The notes beneath the pieces were generated by a model, which saw only the letters and a list, made by a program, of their open reading frames with translations, was not told the DNA's origin and searched no databases. Below are positions 21,328 to 26,431 of a DNA stretch of 26,431 nucleotides, piece after piece; within the stretch, counting starts at the first letter, position 1, and each line of letters starts with the position of its first letter. The position numbers and the translations under genes are program-made. Origin of the DNA: Glutinoglossum americanum (lineage: Eukaryota; Ascomycota; Geoglossomycetes; Geoglossales; Geoglossaceae); NCBI GenBank assembly GCA_020080175.1, contig JAGHQL010000256.1:1-26431 (forward strand). The letters run 5' to 3'.

Positions 21328-21844
21328 GAGTCCGAGATGGCCATTCGCACCACCATGTACCTCGCTTACTATTTTCTGGCGACAAGGTACTTAATTTTCG
21401 ATTTTTTATAAACACTATAAGTTCTTCTACATTTATTCAAGAATAAAATGGCTTTTCTATATAATGGGGGAATATGCATACAATCAGTATTGAAGGTAGC
21501 ATTGTTATTTAATATAGAGAATATTGTGATAGGCTAAAATATTCCATTCTGCTAACTTCCTATACAAATATTGTAAATTTACTAGTTATTTTGTATGGGA
21601 AATAGCAAGGTAGAATTTTAGCTCTTTACAACACCCTTTATACTAAATGGCAGTAAAACTTCCCATATTGATTGTATGCACATTCCTTCATTACATGGAA
21701 AAAGCCGTTTTATGTTTAAATAGATGTGGAAGTACTTGTAAAGTTTTTAAAAAATCGAAAATTAAGTACCTTTTGCCGGAAAATGGTAAGCGAGGTACAT
21801 GGTGGTGTAAATGGCCATCTGGTGCGAATGGCCATCTCGGACTC
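21328..21844. mobile_element. Palindromic (foldback) MITE with TA target site, Tc1/mariner-like
   Basis: The two halves of this 517-bp, AT-rich segment are inverted copies meeting near TAAATTTA (21574-21581). The ends are perfect inverted repeats, GAGTCCGAGATGGCCATTCG on the left and its reverse complement on the right, each flanked by TA (21326-21327 and 21845-21846). A TA target duplication is the hallmark of Tc1/mariner-type elements. By eye the arms are about 75-80% identical, best at the ends and weaker toward the centre. The right arm carries a 17-bp tandem duplication (21804-21820 and 21821-21837) that the left arm lacks. There is no transposase; it is non-autonomous, and arm divergence suggests an old copy. 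Open frames running through both arms reflect the inverted symmetry. Confidence 0.85.
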
Positions 21845-22788
21845 TATTGCTGGTCCTGCAAGGCGTGTTTGCACCAAGTGGGAGTGGGCGTGAGCCCTAA
21901 GGACGTGGCGGTATCGACGGCCTATAGATAACTAGCTGCAAAACCGTATCTAGAGTCACGCCAATATGCCTGCTGCGGGTAAGCCTGAATGTGGGAGAGC
22001 TAGGCCGGGAAGTAAAAGTTTTGCTGGAGCTCGATTCGCAAATTGCAAAGATCGTCGGGAGTGGTTATGGTTCCACCGAAGGATCCGAAAGTGGCTCACC
22101 TCCATCCCGATATGCTTGCAATTGACATGCCACCAAGGGCTTACCACTGGGCTCGGGGAATAATTCAGCTGGACGACAAATAACTAGGAGCCGAATAGCT
22201 GGCTGATTGAGATACTAGGTTTGGATCCAAGACTTGCTATTCCATGAAGATCCCACGGGCAGTTCATATACACAGCCCCTTACTTACTACATATATCTAC
22301 CTTAACGGAATACGGATAGTTTCCAGAAGCAAAAGTGTTTAGGATGTGTAGCCTAGTAGATAACCCAGATTGGATCAGGGGAAGGGTACCGGTGCTGGCT
22401 GCCAGACCCGGTCAGGGGGTCCGGGGGAGGCGACGCGTTAGCGGAGACTCTTGGCGGGCATCCTTCTTAATTCCGGTTATTTCCAACTTTGCGAGTACTG
22501 GCTGCTCGATACACTAGTGCCGGTAAATGGACATAGTAACGTCAGGCATGCACGAACTCTAATAGTTAGGGACTCTCATAAACCAAGACGTATACAGAGC
22601 AATGAGGAAAACGGGCCGGTGGAATGATATTGGTCTTCCTAGAGGTTAATATATGCTTTCGACTTCTCTGAGCTGGAACCAAAAAGGCTCCCCTCAGCCC
22701 CTTTTAATCTTGGGGCCAATCATCTGAAAGTCTCGCTAGTAGCTGGCATTGCCCCCTTTCCGCCTCCCAGAGAACTGCCCTTTCTTGA

Positions 22789-23588
22789 CTACAAATCCGC
22801 ATCATCGATCCTTACCTTGTGTACATACGCATCGAACACATGCTCCCAATCTGGTCCGTCAGGGCCGGTCTTTGACTGTTCCCCTCTATATAACCCAAAC
22901 TTTGGGTATGTGTTGCCTGTCCAAAGGACCAGACCATCTTTGCTTAACACCTGAGTATCGTCTATCCACATTATTAGCGTGGTGGTGGCACTACTCTTCG
23001 TATCAAAGGACAGTCTGATGCTGTGAGTCTGGTTCAGCTCAAGGGGTGAAGAGCCCGCCCAGATGCTGTGATATTTGCCCTCGGGAGGGGTGTAGCCGAG
23101 AGAGAGAGCGCCTCGGTTGTCAAACTGGATGTTGAAAGGGATATTTTGGAGAGGCGCAGCTTGGCCGTCTGCCTTTTTCCTGGATGGAAGTTAGAATCGT
23201 ACGCGAGTTGAGTTATCTAGAGTTCTTCGAGCTCTCTAGGGACGTACCATTGGAAAATCGAAAGCCCATTATGGCTCCTTGCGAACGATACATCGTACCG
23301 TATATCGTACCTTTTGTTGGCTGCATACACGCCCTTTCCCTTGACCTCAGCTCGCCGGTAGGGTGCATCACGATGATAATGGAGCGCAGGAGTGCCGCGA
23401 CAAGGGTCTGTACCAGGTTTGATGAAGATGCTGTCATTTCCCTTTTCAATCCAGTCGTGCTTGAAGACGCCTTCGAGTTGCACTTTCCCCATTTCTAAGG
23501 CGGGGCTGCCCCCATTGTAGTCAATGATGACAGCCGCATGGGCGGAGCGAAGGATGGCAGCCAAGATGGAAAGGGCGAGCAGATGCAT
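22789..23588 (-). CDS. Secreted polysaccharide-lyase-like protein (beta-jelly-roll)
   Basis: Two exons on the minus strand, 23588-23248 and 23179-22789, give 243 aa. The 68-bp intron (GTACGT...CATCCAG) splits the Trp codon of the conserved IFQWK motif, and splicing restores it exactly. Residues 1-18 are a signal peptide ending SAHA. The body resembles fungal polysaccharide lyases with a concanavalin A-like fold (Pfam Polysacc_lyase type): YRRAEV (77-82), QWK (113-115), MWIDDTQV (184-191), YPKFGLYRGE (205-214). One N-glycosylation site is N163-Q-T. Likely an extracellular enzyme cleaving uronic-acid glycans; substrate and catalytic residues are not assigned. An out-of-frame ATG seven bases upstream has weaker context (C at -3) than the chosen ATG (A at -3) and opens a 24-codon overlapping frame. 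Confidence 0.8.
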
Positions 23589-24287
23589 GGTTCATTTGGG
23601 AAGTCGGTTAGTGGCGGATCAAGAGGGTGATCCTCTGCTCTTGGCTGCTGTGGGTTGAGGCTTGGGTTATGTAGTTGTAGCGATAGAAACAGAGGCAGCT
23701 GCCCCACTGACTAGTCTTGTCTGATCTTTGCCCAGCGAGTGTCGCACGAGTACCCTCGGCTGTGATATAGACGGACTCGGGCGAAGGGACGTTTTGGCCA
23801 CCAAATACCCCTTCATCTTTACCTACTAGACCGAGGTTAGCGAGCTGAACTAGTCCCCTCGGTTCATGTCCCGGTTCGGCATTCCAGTGCCAGGTTGTGT
23901 CCACCCTATAGCAACGCCAGCACCCTTTTTATCTTTTATTTCTACTCTGGGCTAGTTTGGCTACCTACTGCTAGTTACCGGAAGGTAAACTTCAATCAAT
24001 AGAATACAATACATTGCAAGAACCACGCTGCAGCGCGATTGGGCCATGGAGTTATACTTTACGGTCAATCTCGCAAACCCAGAAGACCTGCTTCAAAACT
24101 CTGACTTGATAAAATCAAGGAAGATATCTGGATCATAACATCATAATTGCCGTATCTTGCAACAGACTACGTATTTCCGGTATATCTGCGGAGTGAGACT
24201 CAATATCAGCTAGTGGGCTAGCGTTCCCCGTCCGCGTGCCCCTCAAGGCTCAGTCCCTAGTCACTCTATGAGCATCTCCTGAATATA
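23589..24287. other. Intergenic region between the two minus-strand genes
   Basis: About 700 bp that should hold the promoter of the lyase-like gene and the 3' end of the cupin-like gene. A 98-codon minus-strand open frame at 23608-23904 lies just upstream of the lyase start; it has no motif and no signal peptide, so I do not call it. No clear TATA box is seen. Confidence 0.5.
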
Positions 24288-25070
24288 TCATATCCGCATA
24301 ACACTCACCTCTGCCAAAAGGCCCACTGTCTCCTCGTTCCGTTCAGGGGTATACTCCTCGTACTCCCCTTTCATCCCCAGCAGCAACTTCCCCACCCAAT
24401 AACAAGTAGCCATCACAACTCGCGAAATGGCATGTTGACTCCAGTATTGGAGCTCCGACGCCCACTTTGGGGGGTTAGGGTGGCCAAACGGCTGGCTCTT
24501 CCACCACCACTTGACATTCAGTTGTCCGTGATACACCCAATAGTCATGCGCAAAGAAGATCATCCGTAGTTGCACCCAGAGCATCATCGCGACCAGCCAC
24601 TGCCGCGCTGCAGGCAAGAAAGTCAGAACTGCAAAGACAGCGCGCAGCCACAAGGGAGTGGACGCCAGAAGGGGAAACCGGTCTGCGTCGAGGATCGCGC
24701 TGCAGGTATTCCGGTACAAGATCTCATCCGCAACCAAGGATACAATGAGAGTATCGAGCTTCTCTTCAGTGCGACTTGGCCCCCAGGCCACCCGCTGTCC
24801 GGGTCTGAAGCTGAATTTCCAGCGAGCATGTCCCAATTTGCCGCCACTCCCAAAAGGAGTTGAGGTGAAGAAGACCTTGAGGGCTCCCTCAAGACACTCG
24901 ACACTTCGGCATCCAAGATGGTTGATGTGCCAGTGGTATTTGACGGACCAGGTACTCCCGGCTGGAACAGTGATCCGGATGCCGTCATCTCCATGGGAGA
25001 AGTCGAAGGTAGCGGTGTCCGGAGTAGGGAGGTGGAAGATTTTCTGTCTGGTAGTGATAGTGCGGCTCAT
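24288..25070 (-). CDS. Cupin-like conserved fungal protein, function unknown
   Basis: Single exon, 260 aa, from the ATG at 25070-25068. Residues 20-115 look like a small beta-barrel of cupin type: ITVPAGSTWSVKYHWH (33-48), SVECLEGALKVFF (56-68), and a Gly/Arg turn with FRPGQRVAWGPSR (88-100). Two or three hydrophobic stretches follow (about 138-175 and 215-233), separated by a Trp-rich segment (WVYHGQLNVKWWWKSQPFG, 178-196), so the C-terminal half may associate with membranes. Only part of a classical cupin metal site is visible (H46 and H48; H51 nearby), so catalysis is uncertain. It resembles hypothetical fungal proteins annotated as cupin-domain. It is transcribed in the same direction as the lyase-like gene, 700 bp away, not as an operon. 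Confidence 0.7.
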   Translation of the reverse strand: MSRTITTRQKIFHLPTPDTATFDFSHGDDGIRITVPAGSTWSVKYHWHINHLGCRSVECLEGALKVFFTSTPFGSGGKLGHARWKFSFRPGQRVAWGPSRTEEKLDTLIVSLVADEILYRNTCSAILDADRFPLLASTPLWLRAVFAVLTFLPAARQWLVAMMLWVQLRMIFFAHDYWVYHGQLNVKWWWKSQPFGHPNPPKWASELQYWSQHAISRVVMATCYWVGKLLLGMKGEYEEYTPERNEETVGLLAEVSVMRI

Positions 25071-26050
25071 TTTGTCGAAGTTGGACGCCTGGCTGGTTGA
25101 TTGTGGATGGCCTCGAGCCGGACGTTTTGTTGTCAGAGGCGAGCGTCACGTGCAGGCTCCCCGGCTGGGATACCTATTTGCCAGGGCAAGCCGGATTTGC
25201 AAATCTAAGCCCGAATCTCGTTACAACGTAGAGGGGCTATAGAGCGGGTTCGCTAGCATGAGGTGAGTGGATATGAATGTAAAGGAGGGATGAATACTAA
25301 CAAGATTGCGATGCCTCCAGTTCAAGTCACTTGTATGACATGGCGGTTTAAGCACAGGCTATGGTGAGCATAGCCCTCCAACCAAGTCCTTGGCAGGCCA
25401 AGTCGAAACTCTGGGCCTCATCCTCCTGTACCATAGCCCCCTTTTTCTTATCATGTCCCAACCCATCTAACTGGGGTCGGGCTTTTGGAGGCTTAGAAGC
25501 ACTGGTGTTTCATTGCACCACCGACAGGCCTCGGATTTCTGCCAACTAGTCTAAGGTCAACCAGAGAGTGATTGCAAAAGTTGGAGCTGCCTCACAATGG
25601 ATATGGCTTGGCGCAGGGCGTTTGACCTACCGAGATAGCTCTAGAGGAAATCACTATTACATTTTGTGCATCTCAACATAATTGGTAGGCCAATCACTAA
25701 ATAAGAAAGGATGGCTTGAATTACCCAGGTATTTCCTGTACCGCCCGCAGCCAATCCAACAAAATACGTCTACGAAACTCTGTGTATCATCTAAACTACT
25801 TTATCCTCATATTTTCTAAGGATTTGCCGATTGGCTACCACTTCATAAATGAGAAGGGATGATTCGCAAGGCTGAGCAGCGGGTTAGAGCCCAAAGGATT
25901 ATGGTTAAATTGATAACTATCATGAATATAGCGTTGTTATCTGAACTTGCTGCGTTGGGTTGTTATATAGATTTCAGGGTGCATGATCCAACATGAGGCA
26001 ATACCTGAAGTTGGCGGATAGGTGAATTCGGCTTTGCCTACAGCTTGATG
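25071..26050. other. Intergenic region upstream of the cupin-like gene
   Basis: About 1 kb with no supportable coding sequence. A 7-bp perfect hairpin (GGCTATG-GTGAG-CATAGCC, 25357-25375) and a CACGTG box near 25147-25152 are the only items noted. It would contain the promoters of both the cupin-like gene (leftward) and the small ORF at 26242 (rightward). Confidence 0.5.
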
Positions 26051-26059
26051 TATATATAA
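26051..26059 (+). promoter_or_regulatory. TATA box of the right-edge small ORF
   Basis: TATATATAA lies 183-191 bp before the ATG at 26242. From about 30 bp downstream of it to that ATG the sequence is C/T-rich and contains no other ATG, which is the arrangement of a well-expressed fungal promoter and leader. Confidence 0.55.
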
Positions 26060-26241
26060 CTAGTCATGTCTAGAATTTCTTTTCACATCAGTTCACTAGA
26101 TATCTAGATCTCCAAGTTAACGCATAGTCACATCCTGCCCTTCGTTCAGCTCTGTCTCTACTGCCTACTGCCTCCCCAAAGTTCTACTCAGTCCTGTCTT
26201 TCGCTCTACCATTTGCCACACTCCCAGTCTGTTAGAGCGCC

Positions 26242-26373
26242 ATGATAGGGGTTCATACTGCCATTTGTGGAGCTGTCTTTATCTTGTGTCTCTTTTATAC
26301 TTCAGGAACATTCCCCACGGACATATCCATACATGCTAGGGAGTTGTTCTGCAGAGACGACGACTACGAGTAG
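26242..26373 (+). CDS. Small secreted-protein-like ORF, possibly a first exon cut by the window end
   Basis: 43 codons. The first 22 residues form a signal-peptide-like segment (hydrophobic core AVFILCLFY at 10-18, then TSG), followed by a short acidic, single-Cys tail ending HARELFCRDDDYE. The start is the first ATG after a TATA box and an ATG-free CT-rich leader, which argues it is really used. Either this is a complete tiny secreted peptide, or the GTAGGT donor overlapping the stop (starting 26370) begins an intron and the gene continues beyond the window. In the latter case GTTAAC near 26387 could be the branch site. No family recognised. Confidence 0.45.
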   Translation: MIGVHTAICGAVFILCLFYTSGTFPTDISIHARELFCRDDDYE

Positions 26374-26431
26374 GTTGCCCTGTATAGTTAACGAGTTGGC
26401 AATTTTGGCGAACTCGCGCAACGGAGTCTCA

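Larger units (their letters stand above)
18860..22788. other. Gene-poor repeat-bearing interval
   Basis: About 3.9 kb between the plus-strand membrane-protein gene and the minus-strand lyase-like gene. I support no coding sequence in it. AT-rich stretches occur at about 19550-19870 and 21400-21780. It holds a 42-bp hairpin (19238-19279), nested inverted repeats at 20067-20111, a 14-bp tandem array (20779-20832) and a palindromic TA-flanked element (21328-21844). Open frames at 20453-20749 and 20902-21228 have no recognisable motifs. Confidence 0.6.

Noticed and set aside
21647-21931. 94-codon frame and a matching minus-strand frame sharing KRGTWWC-type residues
   Set aside because: The similarity comes from the inverted arms of the MITE, with no wider protein resemblance and one frame running out into flanking DNA.
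4259-25070. A coordinated gene cluster (biosynthetic or light-response operon-like system)
   Set aside because: The genes are far apart, on both strands, functionally unrelated by sequence, and lack the enzymes or transporters that would define a cluster.

Overview
The window looks like nuclear DNA of a filamentous ascomycete (Pezizomycotina). Evidence: a fungal-type phytochrome hybrid histidine kinase, a fungal BAH-PHD chromatin reader, a fungus-specific multi-pass membrane protein, and short GT-AG introns (about 44-110 bp), one with a perfect TACTAAC branch site. Genes are sparse, with several kilobase-scale intervals free of convincing coding sequence, as in repeat-rich genomes such as Pezizales/truffles. 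That placement is a guess.

Layout. 1-4258: a pyrimidine-rich, microsatellite-rich stretch upstream of the phytochrome gene, with a good candidate 5'-leader intron (3699-3808), a 64-codon upstream ORF (3941-4135) and a TATA-like box (4197-4203). 4259-8186 (+): phytochrome, two exons, 1289 aa, all diagnostic motifs intact. 8187-13115: no recognisable gene, but a decayed tRNA-like Pol III unit on the minus strand (10461-10558). 13116-14529 (+): three-exon BAH-PHD protein of 431 aa, resembling the H3K27-methyl reader EPR-1, with its PHD finger split by about 148 residues. 14530-17203: non-coding, including a hairpin made of two CACGTG boxes. 17204-18859 (+): multi-pass membrane protein of unknown function, possibly with an extra upstream exon. 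18860-22788: gene-poor and partly AT-rich, with a 14-bp tandem array and a clear 517-bp palindromic MITE-like element flanked by TA (21328-21844). 22789-23588 (-): two-exon secreted polysaccharide-lyase-like protein. 24288-25070 (-): cupin-like protein of unknown function. 26242 onward (+): a 43-codon secreted-protein ORF behind a good TATA box and an ATG-free CT-rich leader, possibly a first exon cut by the window end.

The genes are not an obvious pathway or biosynthetic cluster. Shared themes are light sensing (phytochrome) and chromatin control (BAH-PHD), plus two secreted products near the right end, but nothing in the sequence ties them into one system. The most distinctive observations are the split PHD finger, the palindromic TA-flanked element, the unlisted small secreted ORF at the right edge, and the elaborate phytochrome leader.
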